From positions 24,192 to 88,191 of the forward strand of contig JAQTUW010000008.1 in NCBI GenBank assembly GCA_028707085.1: 64,000 bases of DNA, in the 5' to 3' direction. Positions 8,899 through 18,460 of this stretch are shown here, in pieces (positions within the stretch are counted from its first letter, which is position 1; each line of letters starts with the position of its first letter). Both the position numbers and the translations under genes were made by a program. The stretch comes from Methylococcales bacterium. Lineage in GTDB: Bacteria > Pseudomonadota > Gammaproteobacteria > Methylococcales > Methylomonadaceae. The notes beneath the pieces were generated by a model. That model searched no databases. It was not told the origin of the DNA and saw nothing but the letters and a program-made list of their open reading frames with translations.

Positions 8899-9849
8899 AT
8901 GAGCCACGACCACGACAGCAGTTATAAATCACTCTTCGCCAATCCGGAAATGGTGCGCGATCTGGTGATGGGCTTTATTCCCGACGACTGGCTGCATACG
9001 CTGAATTACGCCACATTGGAAAGAGTCTCCGGCAGCTATGTTTCAGAAGACTTTAAGCAAAGGGAAGACGATATGGTCTGGCGGGTTAAAGTCGGCGGGG
9101 AATGGGTCTATCTGTATTTGCTGATTGAATTCCAAAGCACTGTCGATAAATACATGGCTTTACGGATGCTGGTATACCAAGGCCTGTTGTATCAAGACCT
9201 GATAAAAGCCGGTGAGGGATTAAAGGACGGCCCGCTGCCGCCGATTTTGCCGATTGTGCTTTACAATGGCAACCAACGCTGGACGGCGGCGACTGATGTC
9301 TTTGATCTGATTCCACCGGTACCGGGTATGGTTGAACAGTTTAAACTGCGAGCCAGACATTTGGTCATTGATAAAAATGCCTATGCCAATATGGATTCGG
9401 CGCCGCTTAAAAATCTGGTTGCGGCGGTGTTCAGAATTGAAAGTCCTGGTAGCCCTCAAGACATGCGCGATTTCCTGGAGGTTCTGAGCGACTGGCTAAG
9501 CGACCGGCCGGATTTGCGGCGGATGTTTGCATTGTGGATCAGGGCAACCTTGATGCGCAAACCGAATTACGGTATTTTACTGACGCAGGTAGACGATTTA
9601 CAGGAGCTGAATGTTATGCTGGCGGATAAACTGGAAGAATGGGCGCTGGGCTATAAAGCTGAAGGGAAAGCCGAAGGAAAAGTTGAAGGTGAGATACTCG
9701 CCTTGCAAAAATTGCTTGCCAGACGTTTTGGCCCCATCCCGACAGAGATTACCGCAAAAATTTCTGTAGCCACCCTGGCGGAAATTGAACGCTGGTTTGA
9801 TCTTGCTATCGACGCCAAGCGTCTGGCGGATATTTTCGATCAAGACTAA
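8899..9849 (+). CDS. Rpn family recombination-promoting nuclease/putative transposase
   Basis: A 316-residue protein of the Rpn/PDDEXK (transposase_31-like) family. The N-terminus MSHDHDSSYKSLFANPEMVRDL is typical. The nuclease core has D-D-M-V-W near residue 57 and LLIEFQS near 75, matching the D...(D/E)xK-like strand order, with Q in place of K. The C-terminus carries a charged repeat (AEGKAEGKVEGE) followed by a helical DUF4351-like tail. Rpn proteins promote RecA-independent recombination and are often lone, mobile, multicopy genes. The ATG at 8899 is preferred over an upstream in-frame ATG because the family sequence begins there. Confidence 0.85.
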   Translation: MSHDHDSSYKSLFANPEMVRDLVMGFIPDDWLHTLNYATLERVSGSYVSEDFKQREDDMVWRVKVGGEWVYLYLLIEFQSTVDKYMALRMLVYQGLLYQDLIKAGEGLKDGPLPPILPIVLYNGNQRWTAATDVFDLIPPVPGMVEQFKLRARHLVIDKNAYANMDSAPLKNLVAAVFRIESPGSPQDMRDFLEVLSDWLSDRPDLRRMFALWIRATLMRKPNYGILLTQVDDLQELNVMLADKLEEWALGYKAEGKAEGKVEGEILALQKLLARRFGPIPTEITAKISVATLAEIERWFDLAIDAKRLADIFDQD

Positions 9850-9907
9850 AAGACTGTTCCCGCCTAACGCAGCAAGATGCAATGCACAAATCGACAGCCT
9901 GCCATAA

Positions 9908-12900
9908 TCATTTTCGGATATTTATTATCAAGGGTGCGGATACCGCTGCCGCATAAATGGAATCGGCGGCCTTGATCGCCTGTATGGCGCAGATCCCTGC
10001 CGTTGCTGTTTCGGCCTTGAGTCGCCAGATGCCGTTGCCATGCGACAGCTTGCAGTTGGCATTGCTGGCCGTCAACACCTGCATGGTCACCGCGCCGCCG
10101 CCGGGGCCGCCGACAACACTCAGATTCATTGCCTGCGCTGAAATTGCCGTGGCGCTGGCCGGCACGATGCTGATGCTCTGACTGATCTTACTGCCAACCT
10201 GTATGCCAACAGTCGCCGTAGCACAAACCCCGTTATCCGGTGCCGGTAGGCAGGCCCGGTAGGTAAAGCCGTCGCTGCCGGTAAAACCACTGACCGGCGT
10301 ATAGCTAAAGCCGCCGTTGGCGTTGAACTCCAGCACACCGTTGACGACGCCGCTATTCAAAGCCAGTGCGACCTGGGCCGGAATGTTGCCTTGGCGCCTG
10401 ACCGTCGCGCTCAGCGAAGTGTCTTCCGGCGTATACAGCAGATAATTTGCCGGACGTAAATCATAGGAATGGATGGTGATCGTCGCTACGGCAGTATTGC
10501 CAATACTGTCGGCGATGGCATAGTCCAGACTGTCCACCCCGGTGAATGCCGGATTGGCAGAAAAGCGAACCGTGCCGTCGCCGTCCACGATCTGCCAGAC
10601 GCCATGCCTGGTGGCGACGGGTTCCCGGTTGATCTGGTTCTTGCCCGGCAGTTTGCCGCTACCGGCAGCCAAGCTCAGCGTGGCGGGATTCAACACGGCC
10701 CCAGCGTCGGCGCTATCGTTGACGGCAGGCTGGAAGCTGATGCTTTGCCCCGGCAGCGTGCTGTACCGATCCGCAACGGCATGCAGCGACGTCGGCGCCA
10801 CCAGAATGGAAATGCTGGCCTGCGCGGGGGCATTGCCGCTACCGCTGTCATTGACAGCATAGTCCAGCGCCGCCGTACCGGTAAACGGCCGGCCGGTTTC
10901 CGGAACATGAGCGGCCGGGGTGAATGTCAGCAAACCGGAAAAATCGGTTTCCCACAAGCCGGCGGCGGTGTCGATCCGGGTCACCGCAGCATCCGGCGTG
11001 GTCGGAGACAGATTCAGGGTTTCCGGCAGCAAGGTGTTGCCGACGGAGGCCGAGTCGTTGTCCAGAATGGGTAGTATGACTGGCGTGTTCATTCTGGTTG
11101 TCGCCGTATCGTTGACTGCCAGTGGCGAGTCGCCGCCGGTGACTACGACGCGGACGATTGCGGTGTTGCTGACGTTGCCCTGATCGTCCTGTACCGTGTA
11201 AGGCATGTTGAAGACGCCAGCGCCAGCCGCAGGGGTAAAGGTCAGTTCGGCTGTGCTGACGTCAAACTGCCAAACGCCATAGGCTGTTGTCAGCGGCGGC
11301 GTCAACGCCAGTGTGGCTGGGGTCAGGGAATTGCCGGCGGCGGCCACGTCATTGGCAAGCAGGGTAACCGCCACCGGCGTATCGGCCGCGGTCACAGCAT
11401 AATCGTCATTGGCGACCGGGGCCGCCGCGTAACCGGGATTAGCCGTCTGAGTCGCTGCCGAACCGGCGACCGTCACCGTGATGTTTGCAGGATTGCTGGT
11501 TTTGGCAAGCGTATCGGCCACGGTGTAGGGAATCGTCAGCGTACCGGAAAACCCGGATGCCGGCGTGAAAGTCACTACGCCGTCATTGGCGGCCGGCGAT
11601 GTCGCGAACACACCCTTGCCGACAAAACTTAAACTGTCCTGCCGGCCGCTAGCCTCCGGGTTCAGATCAATGGAGCCAAACGCCAAGTCTGCGCCGGCCG
11701 CCGCCGCGTCATTCGCCGTGACAGCGACCGAGACCGGGACGCCAGACAGGGCGGCCACGGCATCGGAGTTGGCGGCCGGCATGACTTTCAATACCTTGAT
11801 CGTGAGTCCGGCCTGGGAACAAACCTGTTTGCCCGAAGTGGCCAGACTGCAAATCCGATATTTTATTGGGTAAACCCCCGGTTTCTCGCCGGCCGGCGCC
11901 AGCAAGCTGCCGGCGGCGTTGAAATTCAGTCCGCTCAGGCCGCCTTTACTAACCAGCACAGGCGTGGAAATATTCGCGCCGGTTCCGGAACTTTGCGCAG
12001 TTTGCCCGCCTACTGTGTCATTGGCCAGCACGTCGATGCTTGCCCCGGCGCTCGCCAACACATCGACGCTGCCGTCGCTGACGGCGCTGATTACCGGAAT
12101 CAGCAGACTGGCGTGATTGTTGGCCGGGTTGATGTCCTGCTGACTGCCGGTGGCGGCGTTGACGGCCAGATTGCCGCTGGTTGGCGCAGTGGCGATGTTG
12201 ACCTTGCAGCGAATGGCCGCCTGTGGCGGCAACTCAATTTTGCCGATATTGGCCGGTAACGCCTTGCCGCTACTCAAGCGGCAAGCCGACAAACTGCCGT
12301 GGTCTATGCTGCATACAGGACTGACGGCATTGGCGTTTCCCTGGTTGGTGCAGACGATTTCGCCGCTGATATTTTTACCGGCCCCGGCCACGACGGCGGG
12401 AAAACCGCTAAACGCCGCCGCCATATCGGCTCCGGGCTGTACGGTTATCGAGGCCACGGCCGCCGCGCAATCCTGCGGCGCAACGACGGCGCAGATTTGA
12501 TAAGTGACCTGATAGGAATTGGTCGGCGTATTGGCTGGTGCCGTGAGCTGACCGGCCGGGTTGACGGCAACCCCCAGCAAACCGCCGTTACTGACGATAG
12601 ATGGCAGGAAAACATTGGCCGCAGTACCGACAGTCGCCGGACTGCCGTTGACGGTATCGTTGCCCAGTACATCGACACTGCCGCCAATTGGCCCAGGAAT
12701 CGTCACCGGGCCATCGTTGTTGGCGACCACTACCGGGAAGGCTTTCGGAACCAGCGTACCGTCCGGGTCGGAAACGCTCAGGGTGGCGGCGCCGGCCAGG
12801 CCCAGGCTACCGGTGGCCGCATTGCCGGGCACGCTCAAAGTAATGCCGGCGGCAGACACCGCAACGGCGCCGCCGCCAGCGGCGTTTCCGGCCAAAAGGC

Positions 12901-15013
12901 TGACAGCCGTTTGCACATTGTTCAGGCTGAGGTTTGAGCTCAGATTGCCGGCATTATTGTCCAGCAGGCCGCCGCCGGACAGGAAGATGGCGTTAATCAT
13001 CTGCAAATCCAGCACTGTGCCGCTCGCCGCGTTCTGAAACAGCCAGCCACTGCCGGCGGCGCCGGTGGAATCGAAATTGGAGAGGTTGATGTCCCAGGTC
13101 AAGTTGGCGCTATTACTGACGAAAACGCTGCTGCCTCCGTCCGTAGTCACCCCGTCGAAGCGTAATATTCTCCAGATTACCGAACTGCCATTATAAGCAT
13201 TGGCAAAACCCGCCGAATGCAACGCCAGGCCACTGACCTTGTAGCTGGGCAACGGTGTATTGGTGACGAACGCGCCGGTAAAATCGTAATTGTTTACCGT
13301 CACACTGCCGATCTGGGCGCTGCCTGTGGTCTCCAGCAGATAACCCAGGCCGCCGGTCTGCGCGAAGCGGCCGCCGCTGACGGTCAGGCTGTCCAGATTG
13401 CCGTTGGCGACAAATATGCCGATCATGCCCGCACGCGTACCAACGGCTTGCAGGACGTTATTGCTGAAGGTCAGCGCGCCCATGTTGCCGCCGACCGTGA
13501 CGACCGGCTGGCCGGCAATCGTGGCTTCATTGACGTTCAAGGTGCAATTTTCAATGATGGCGTTATCGATTTCGCCAAAAAAATTGAACAGGCCGTCGGT
13601 GCCGTCGCCGCTGCCCATGCCGGTTGCCCCGGCGTTTTCCGGGCCGGAATTGCAGCGGTTGATGGTGTATTGACCGACAACCGTGCCGGACTGGCTGCTA
13701 AAGCCCAACTGGCTGGTGTTGTCGTATTCGATGTCGTCGATATAAGCGTTGTAGGCCGGGCTGGCGTAGGCGTTGCCCTGGGCCTGGTTGATCTCGAAGT
13801 AGCTGCCGTGGGGCGACAGAATGGAATAATTGCTGACCACGATATGCGACAGGCCGCCGTACCATTGCGAAGGATCGGCCTGCAAAGCCCGGCCGCCGCC
13901 CAGGGTATGAAGATTGATATTGCTGATGGTGAGGTTCCTGCCGTTCAGCAGGGTTTTCGACATCACCCCGGTCATGTTGTTAGGGCCGTTCAGCGCCATG
14001 TTCACGTTGGTCAGAATCACCGGCTCGTATCCCGGCGAAGTGCCGGCAATGAAGGCCATGCAGTCGTCATACAGGCCGGTGCCGGTGATGTCGTGGACAT
14101 TGACGGTATCGAAAACGCCGTCGGACTGGATGCAGGCTTTGACATTGTTCAGGGTGACATTGCCGAAATCCATGTTGAAGGTATGCGCGGTATCGACCGC
14201 ATAGGAACAGCTATTCTCGATGGTAACGCCGGAAATTTGGGTGTTGGTGTGATGCGAGAAGATCAGCGTATGGTTACCTATCGCGGAAGCGTAGACGCCG
14301 GGCTGTCCGTTTGGGCAGACGACGTAATCGACGTTGCTGTCGATGACGCCGGTGCCGGTCACGGCGATATCGGCATTGGCCGCGAATACCGTCAGCAACG
14401 GCCCGGTTGAAGGCGTCCATGAACCCGGCTGGCCAGGCAGTACAAAACCTATGGAATAAGCTGGCAACCAGCCGGCCGTAGCGGCGGTATTGTTGACATA
14501 GGCCGCCTGGTAGACCTGATTGTACTGGTTGCTGGTATCGCCGATGATCTCCACATAATCGCCGACCGCTATGGTTCGCCCGGTATCGGCATTGACCGGC
14601 AAGCTTTGACCGCTGAACGCCAGCACGCCTACGGCCCGCTGACTGCCATTGCTGACGCTGGCCACTGCGATGGGGATGGTGGTGCCCAGCGGCGGAGCAT
14701 TCCAGTTGGCGTTGGCCAGAAAGTTTTGCGACGTGGCGCCGGCCACCTGCTGCAAAACAACCCCGGCCCCAAGATCCAGTTGCGTGCCGCTTTTGATGGT
14801 CGCGCCGAAATTCATGGCGAATGTGCCCGGCGTGACAATACTGACATTGCCCTGCTGGTTAAGGCATTGCTGAAAAGCCGCGGCATTGCTTGCCGCATCG
14901 GCGCTCGGCGACATGCCGAAAGACTCGCAAGTCACAGCTTGCCCGGTAGACGCTAAGGCCGCCCTAATACCGAAAATGCAAAACCAAACCAATACAGAAT
15001 AAATTAGACGCAT
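9908..15013 (-). CDS. Giant secreted beta-helix protein with Ig/cadherin-like repeats
   Basis: A 1701-residue exported protein. A signal peptide (about 1-22, ending AALAS) leads into a right-handed beta-helix of the pectate lyase/GH28 type to about residue 720. There, SDGVFDTVNVHDITG and LYDDCMAF resemble the GH28 NTD and GDDC motifs, but no GHG or RIK is seen. From about 765 to 1590 run roughly seven tandem Ig/cadherin-like modules, recognisable by VDVLGNDT, VLANDT, VTANDA, LLANDV, ILDNDS and FTP or YTP strands. A different C-terminal domain (about 1605-1701) ends INIRK. Likely extracellular or surface-bound and acting on or binding polysaccharide; it lies just past the polysaccharide operon. 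Catalysis is unproven. Confidence 0.8.
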   Translation of the reverse strand: MRLIYSVLVWFCIFGIRAALASTGQAVTCESFGMSPSADAASNAAAFQQCLNQQGNVSIVTPGTFAMNFGATIKSGTQLDLGAGVVLQQVAGATSQNFLANANWNAPPLGTTIPIAVASVSNGSQRAVGVLAFSGQSLPVNADTGRTIAVGDYVEIIGDTSNQYNQVYQAAYVNNTAATAGWLPAYSIGFVLPGQPGSWTPSTGPLLTVFAANADIAVTGTGVIDSNVDYVVCPNGQPGVYASAIGNHTLIFSHHTNTQISGVTIENSCSYAVDTAHTFNMDFGNVTLNNVKACIQSDGVFDTVNVHDITGTGLYDDCMAFIAGTSPGYEPVILTNVNMALNGPNNMTGVMSKTLLNGRNLTISNINLHTLGGGRALQADPSQWYGGLSHIVVSNYSILSPHGSYFEINQAQGNAYASPAYNAYIDDIEYDNTSQLGFSSQSGTVVGQYTINRCNSGPENAGATGMGSGDGTDGLFNFFGEIDNAIIENCTLNVNEATIAGQPVVTVGGNMGALTFSNNVLQAVGTRAGMIGIFVANGNLDSLTVSGGRFAQTGGLGYLLETTGSAQIGSVTVNNYDFTGAFVTNTPLPSYKVSGLALHSAGFANAYNGSSVIWRILRFDGVTTDGGSSVFVSNSANLTWDINLSNFDSTGAAGSGWLFQNAASGTVLDLQMINAIFLSGGGLLDNNAGNLSSNLSLNNVQTAVSLLAGNAAGGGAVAVSAAGITLSVPGNAATGSLGLAGAATLSVSDPDGTLVPKAFPVVVANNDGPVTIPGPIGGSVDVLGNDTVNGSPATVGTAANVFLPSIVSNGGLLGVAVNPAGQLTAPANTPTNSYQVTYQICAVVAPQDCAAAVASITVQPGADMAAAFSGFPAVVAGAGKNISGEIVCTNQGNANAVSPVCSIDHGSLSACRLSSGKALPANIGKIELPPQAAIRCKVNIATAPTSGNLAVNAATGSQQDINPANNHASLLIPVISAVSDGSVDVLASAGASIDVLANDTVGGQTAQSSGTGANISTPVLVSKGGLSGLNFNAAGSLLAPAGEKPGVYPIKYRICSLATSGKQVCSQAGLTIKVLKVMPAANSDAVAALSGVPVSVAVTANDAAAAGADLAFGSIDLNPEASGRQDSLSFVGKGVFATSPAANDGVVTFTPASGFSGTLTIPYTVADTLAKTSNPANITVTVAGSAATQTANPGYAAAPVANDDYAVTAADTPVAVTLLANDVAAAGNSLTPATLALTPPLTTAYGVWQFDVSTAELTFTPAAGAGVFNMPYTVQDDQGNVSNTAIVRVVVTGGDSPLAVNDTATTRMNTPVILPILDNDSASVGNTLLPETLNLSPTTPDAAVTRIDTAAGLWETDFSGLLTFTPAAHVPETGRPFTGTAALDYAVNDSGSGNAPAQASISILVAPTSLHAVADRYSTLPGQSISFQPAVNDSADAGAVLNPATLSLAAGSGKLPGKNQINREPVATRHGVWQIVDGDGTVRFSANPAFTGVDSLDYAIADSIGNTAVATITIHSYDLRPANYLLYTPEDTSLSATVRRQGNIPAQVALALNSGVVNGVLEFNANGGFSYTPVSGFTGSDGFTYRACLPAPDNGVCATATVGIQVGSKISQSISIVPASATAISAQAMNLSVVGGPGGGAVTMQVLTASNANCKLSHGNGIWRLKAETATAGICAIQAIKAADSIYAAAVSAPLIINIRK

Positions 15014-15093
15014 AAGTTATTTATAAGAGAGAGGTAGTTGCAACACTACAGACAGGAACAAAATTCCACCCTCAATTTAAGAGTAGAAAAGGC

Positions 15094-15130
15094 AATCCTC
15101 TCAACTTGTCAGGCTTAAGTTGAGAGGATT
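15094..15130 (-). terminator. Strong hairpin, terminator-like on minus strand
   Basis: AATCCTCTCAACTT and AAGTTGAGAGGATT form a perfect 14-bp stem with a 9-nt loop. On the minus strand it is followed by GCCTTTTCT. It lies 81 bp upstream of the giant beta-helix gene, so it could also be a leader attenuator of that gene. Confidence 0.6.
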
Positions 15131-15340
15131 ATGCCCTGTATTGTATATCCGGACTTATGGCGTAAAGTATTAAAGGCATAAAAATATGAAGCTGTTCATC
15201 AACGCCTAATAACCTTGTGTGTAACGGCGGCTTAAAGACTAAAGCGTCAAGTGATTTTTGTTATACCAGAAAAACAGGTGCGATACAAACAGGGATGCGG
15301 CAACCCAATAAGACGCAACACACAAAGCGACAGGCTTCAT

Positions 15341-15371
15341 GGCGACAATAGGCGAAAGCCGTATTGCCGCC
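15341..15371. repeat. REP-like hairpin, copy 1
   Basis: GGCGACAATA, then GGC-GAAA-GCC with a GNRA-type loop, then GTATTGCCGCC. The outer arms pair with one mismatch. The core AATAGGCG-A-AGCCGTATTG is shared with the element at 32647-32685, differing at the loop and one arm base, which indicates a dispersed repeat family. Confidence 0.65.
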
Positions 15372-15452
15372 GGAAGGATTTGATTTACTTTAACTCGGGC
15401 TTGGCCAATACGATATTGAACGCCCGATTACCGCCATCTTATTTTGATTCAC

Positions 15453-15492
15453 AAAAGCCGCCGTTCGCCCTGGGAGTCGGGTGGCGGTTTTT
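15453..15492 (-). terminator. Bidirectional terminator after polysaccharide operon
   Basis: CCGCC (15458-15462) pairs with GGCGG (15483-15487), flanked by AAAA and TTTTT runs. On the minus strand the stem is followed by CTTTTGTG. It lies about 45 bp past the stop of the last methyltransferase reading frame. Confidence 0.55.
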
Positions 15493-15536
15493 CAAGGTTC
15501 CCATGTATTTTACCCCGGCCTAAGCGTATCATTGAA

Positions 15537-16384
15537 TTAGCGTGTAAACGAAATGCCTATGCCTTCACCAGGGCACCAATGGTTAGCGGGCTGTTCTTTA
15601 AAAAACAGAAAATGTCTTTGATACTTAATCGAAAAATTAAGCAGTTTATCATTCCCGTGACTATTGTCTCCCAGGATAATGGCGGCCGGAGACAGTTTGT
15701 CTTTTATGGTTTCATATTCCTCAGCTTCATAATCTGCGGAATGGTCGCTGTCGTTAATAAAAATATCAATTGGTTTTTGAAAGGCTTTCAGGCTTTCTAT
15801 TGAATCGCCATATAAAACTTCGCCATAGTTTTTATAGTTATCCGTTAGCAAATAGCCTGCTTTAGGATTGATGTCGGTGCCGTAATAATGACCCGGATAA
15901 CCTTCGGCAGTGTTTTTCATCAGGGCCGATGTTATCAGACAGGCGCCCAGTCCTTTATCCACGCCTGTTTCGATAACAATTCCGGGTTTAATAATCCGCA
16001 CCAGCGCATACCAGCCTTTACGGCGGCCGAAACGCGCCGTCTTATCCGCCATGATGGCCCATTTGCTTTGCGATACCTGTTTTTGAATATGATTCTTCAG
16101 CGCTTCGTCTTCTTCAAGTTCGGCAAAATACGCCATAACCTCTGCTGGTAATTCTGTCCTGTTATATCGCTAATCAATGCGGCTAAATATTCATCGTTGA
16201 TTGCGGTAAGATTATAAGTAATATTGGTGGTCTCCCTGGAGTTAAACAACCATTTTAATGCCCGGCCATAAATCCTTGAATTATTGATTATAAAGCAGAT
16301 GACAATATTGATCCGGTACAAAAATATAACCACATTTCTAACGCCAGGCGTTTTTAGAAATATTTTCTTTAGTTGTGGGTTCAT
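15537..16384 (-). pseudogene. SAM-dependent methyltransferase, frameshifted
   Basis: Two overlapping minus-strand frames together make one class I methyltransferase of about 282 residues. The first part starts at ATG 16384 (MNPQLKKIFLK) and runs to ITGQNYQQ. The second continues from about 16140 as VMAYFAELEEDEAL through the Rossmann core ETGVDKGLGAC, GTDIN and FINDSDHS to ISFTR. Joining them needs a -1 shift (or one restored base) at about 16140-16147, giving QQEVMAYF. No slippery heptamer is visible, so a one-base deletion or sequencing error is likelier than programmed shifting. The type resembles Methyltransf_24 enzymes of glycan clusters. It is the last gene of the operon. Confidence 0.7.
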
Positions 16385-16466
16385 GATTAAAGCCTTATTT
16401 ATGGAGTTTATGGAACCGTTTGACAAACAGCGGCGGAGCCTCGAAAAACCACTCTTGGTTAGGACT

Positions 16467-17102
16467 CTAAAGACGTTTCCCGACGCAAATGATGGACATC
16501 GGCAAAACCGGGATATTGACGTTTCTGACCGTACCCCATTGCAAATCGGCAAAATCCTGTTCTTCATGTATCACTTTCAGGGATTGGCGGGAAAAAAACT
16601 TGATATGCCCGCCGTCCCAGTTTGGGCTATGCACCAGTTCCCATTTATTGGTCAGCGAATACAAAATGTTTTTCCAGTAACAGCCAAATTCTGGGGTGCA
16701 GGTCAAAATATGCCCGTCTTTTTTGACATGCGCCTTCTCAAAAGCGATTAAACGTTTGGGATAATAAAGGTGTTCGATCACATCGGTGGAAAAAACCAGA
16801 TCGAATTCGCCCAGGCCGTATTTCTCCGGCTCGTCGTAACAGGAGCCTTCCACCACATTCAAATCAGGATAGCGCTGCCGGCACAGCTCAAGCTGGGTGG
16901 CGTCCGGCTCCAGGCCAACATAACGTATCCCGGTTTTGGCGATGGCGTCGCCCAGCATGCCTATCCCGGAGCCGATTTCCAGTACGCTGGCCGGCTTTAA
17001 CGCGCTGATCCAACCCTGAATGGCGGCATAAATTTTTTTGTTTTCCCGGGTGGGTTCATAACTGTCTGCGGTATAGGTATGGGAAGTTGTCATGGCTTGC
17101 AC
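16467..17102 (-). CDS. Class I SAM-dependent methyltransferase
   Basis: A 211-residue UbiG/Methyltransf_23-type enzyme. The SAM loop VLEIGSGIGMLGD (about 40-52) is followed by the acidic GLEPD, the FDLVFSTDVIEHLYYP motif IV region near 100, and a C-terminal SLKVIHEEQDF strand/helix. It sits 5 bp after the polymerase/ligase gene inside the polysaccharide operon, so a sugar or lipid-linked glycan is the likely substrate. ATG 17093 is an alternative start. Confidence 0.85.
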   Translation of the reverse strand: MQAMTTSHTYTADSYEPTRENKKIYAAIQGWISALKPASVLEIGSGIGMLGDAIAKTGIRYVGLEPDATQLELCRQRYPDLNVVEGSCYDEPEKYGLGEFDLVFSTDVIEHLYYPKRLIAFEKAHVKKDGHILTCTPEFGCYWKNILYSLTNKWELVHSPNWDGGHIKFFSRQSLKVIHEEQDFADLQWGTVRNVNIPVLPMSIICVGKRL

Positions 17103-17107
17103 CTTGT

Positions 17108-18451
17108 TTATGCTGTGTGTTTGAGTGTATGGGTTTCCGGCACATTCAGAAAATATTTGCCCTTATCATCCTGATTGGCCTGCTGTTTTTCGGTGATCTC
17201 GCCGCTCACCCGTCGCCTGGCCAGACTGGCGGCTATGCCGAGTATGATGCCGTGTTCGGGCTGGTTGCTATAGGGGATGTAAAATGTGAGCTGCTCAAAC
17301 AGCAGCATGAAGAATAGCGCGTAATACAGCCGATACTGGGGCTGGCGGCCGGCATTGACGAAAAGCTTGAACAGCGAAACAGCATAACAGGCCATGATGA
17401 TGCCCAAACCAATTAAACCCACGCGTGACAGTACCTGCAAATAGAAATTGTGCAGACCTTCCTTGAGGCCGCCGGGCGAGCCGGCCATCGGTTCGCCGAA
17501 CACCTGATACAGGGTGGACAGCTTGGTAAACAGCTCCAGATACTGTTCCCAACCGCTCATCCTCGCCCCCATCGTTCCCTGGTGCAGATTGCTCAAACCG
17601 GCGGTATGGCTAATCGAATGCAGAAAAACCTCTGCATAACCCAAATAGATCAGCGGAAACAGCAGGATGCCGCCGACTATGCCCAGCGTCAACAGGTTGC
17701 CGAACATGCGAGTGGTCTTGATGCCCGGAAACAGGCTGACGCTGACGATGCCGACCATGGTGGCCATCCATACCGAACGATGCTGCATCAATACCACCGC
17801 GAACACGAACAGACTGGTAATCAGCTTGGACGGTTTTTTCGCTTCCGGGATCAGATAGTGCACGAACAGCAGGATAATGGTTACGGCCAACAGATAAGTC
17901 TTTTCTGATTTCAGCACCCGGAAGCGGATGCCGGTCGGGTCGTCCTTGATCCAGGTTTCCGCGATAGGCATATGCAAGAATTCTGCGACGAAGCGGAAAT
18001 AGGCTATGGCTAACAACACCAGCGTCAGCCAGAACCAGATTTTCAGGATCTTTTCCAGCATCTCCCTGGAGTAGGAGAAACTCATGAAATACAGCGTGCC
18101 GGCCCAATAGTAGAAATAATAGCGAAAATCCACGCCGGCGGCAGAGCCGTTGATTTTCCAGCCGCTATACAGATTGATGAAGATCAATAGCCCCAAAATC
18201 AGCCATGCCATCGACACCTGGAAAATCTGTTGGGCAAAAAACAGCCGGTACAGGGCGCTGAGGAAAAGCAGCACGAAAATCGGATCATGAATATAAATAT
18301 GCAGGCCCAGGGTGAACGAGGGCATATCGATATACCAGGTGGTGATCACGCTGGATGTCAAGATAGCGAACACGGCGTAATGCGGTTTTTGCGCAAACAG
18401 GTAAGTGCCGATCAAGGCTGCGATGAAAGCGGGAACAATCAAGGTTTCCAT
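17108..18451 (-). CDS. O-antigen ligase/polymerase (Wzy/WaaL-like) membrane protein
   Basis: This 447-residue protein has about eleven hydrophobic segments and one large loop between about residues 300 and 360 (SHTAGLSNLHQGTMGARMSGWEQY), the architecture of the Wzy_C/O-antigen ligase superfamily. It would polymerise or ligate undecaprenyl-linked repeat units on the periplasmic side. Sequence alone cannot separate polymerase from ligase. It lies between a GT4 gene (9-bp gap) and a methyltransferase gene. The C-terminus is a charged cytoplasmic tail. Confidence 0.82.
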   Translation of the reverse strand: METLIVPAFIAALIGTYLFAQKPHYAVFAILTSSVITTWYIDMPSFTLGLHIYIHDPIFVLLFLSALYRLFFAQQIFQVSMAWLILGLLIFINLYSGWKINGSAAGVDFRYYFYYWAGTLYFMSFSYSREMLEKILKIWFWLTLVLLAIAYFRFVAEFLHMPIAETWIKDDPTGIRFRVLKSEKTYLLAVTIILLFVHYLIPEAKKPSKLITSLFVFAVVLMQHRSVWMATMVGIVSVSLFPGIKTTRMFGNLLTLGIVGGILLFPLIYLGYAEVFLHSISHTAGLSNLHQGTMGARMSGWEQYLELFTKLSTLYQVFGEPMAGSPGGLKEGLHNFYLQVLSRVGLIGLGIIMACYAVSLFKLFVNAGRQPQYRLYYALFFMLLFEQLTFYIPYSNQPEHGIILGIAASLARRRVSGEITEKQQANQDDKGKYFLNVPETHTLKHTA

Positions 18452-18460
18452 GGATATTGC

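Larger units (their letters stand above)
15014..15536. other. 523-bp gap with three hairpins
   Basis: No convincing gene is present. It holds a terminator-like hairpin (15453-15492), a REP-like element (15341-15371) and a 14-bp perfect inverted repeat (15094-15130). These probably separate the polysaccharide operon from the giant beta-helix gene. Confidence 0.6.

Noticed and set aside
13217..14410. 397-codon plus-strand frame inside the giant beta-helix gene
   Set aside because: Antisense frame with repetitive Gly/Asp/Ala composition mirroring the beta-helix strands; no start signal or family match.
9908..15013. Giant protein as an intact polygalacturonase
   Set aside because: GHG and RIK motifs expected of active GH28 enzymes are not found, so enzyme activity is not claimed.
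16140..16147. Programmed -1 frameshift in the methyltransferase
   Set aside because: No X-XXY-YYZ slippery heptamer or following pseudoknot could be seen, so deletion or sequencing error is favoured.
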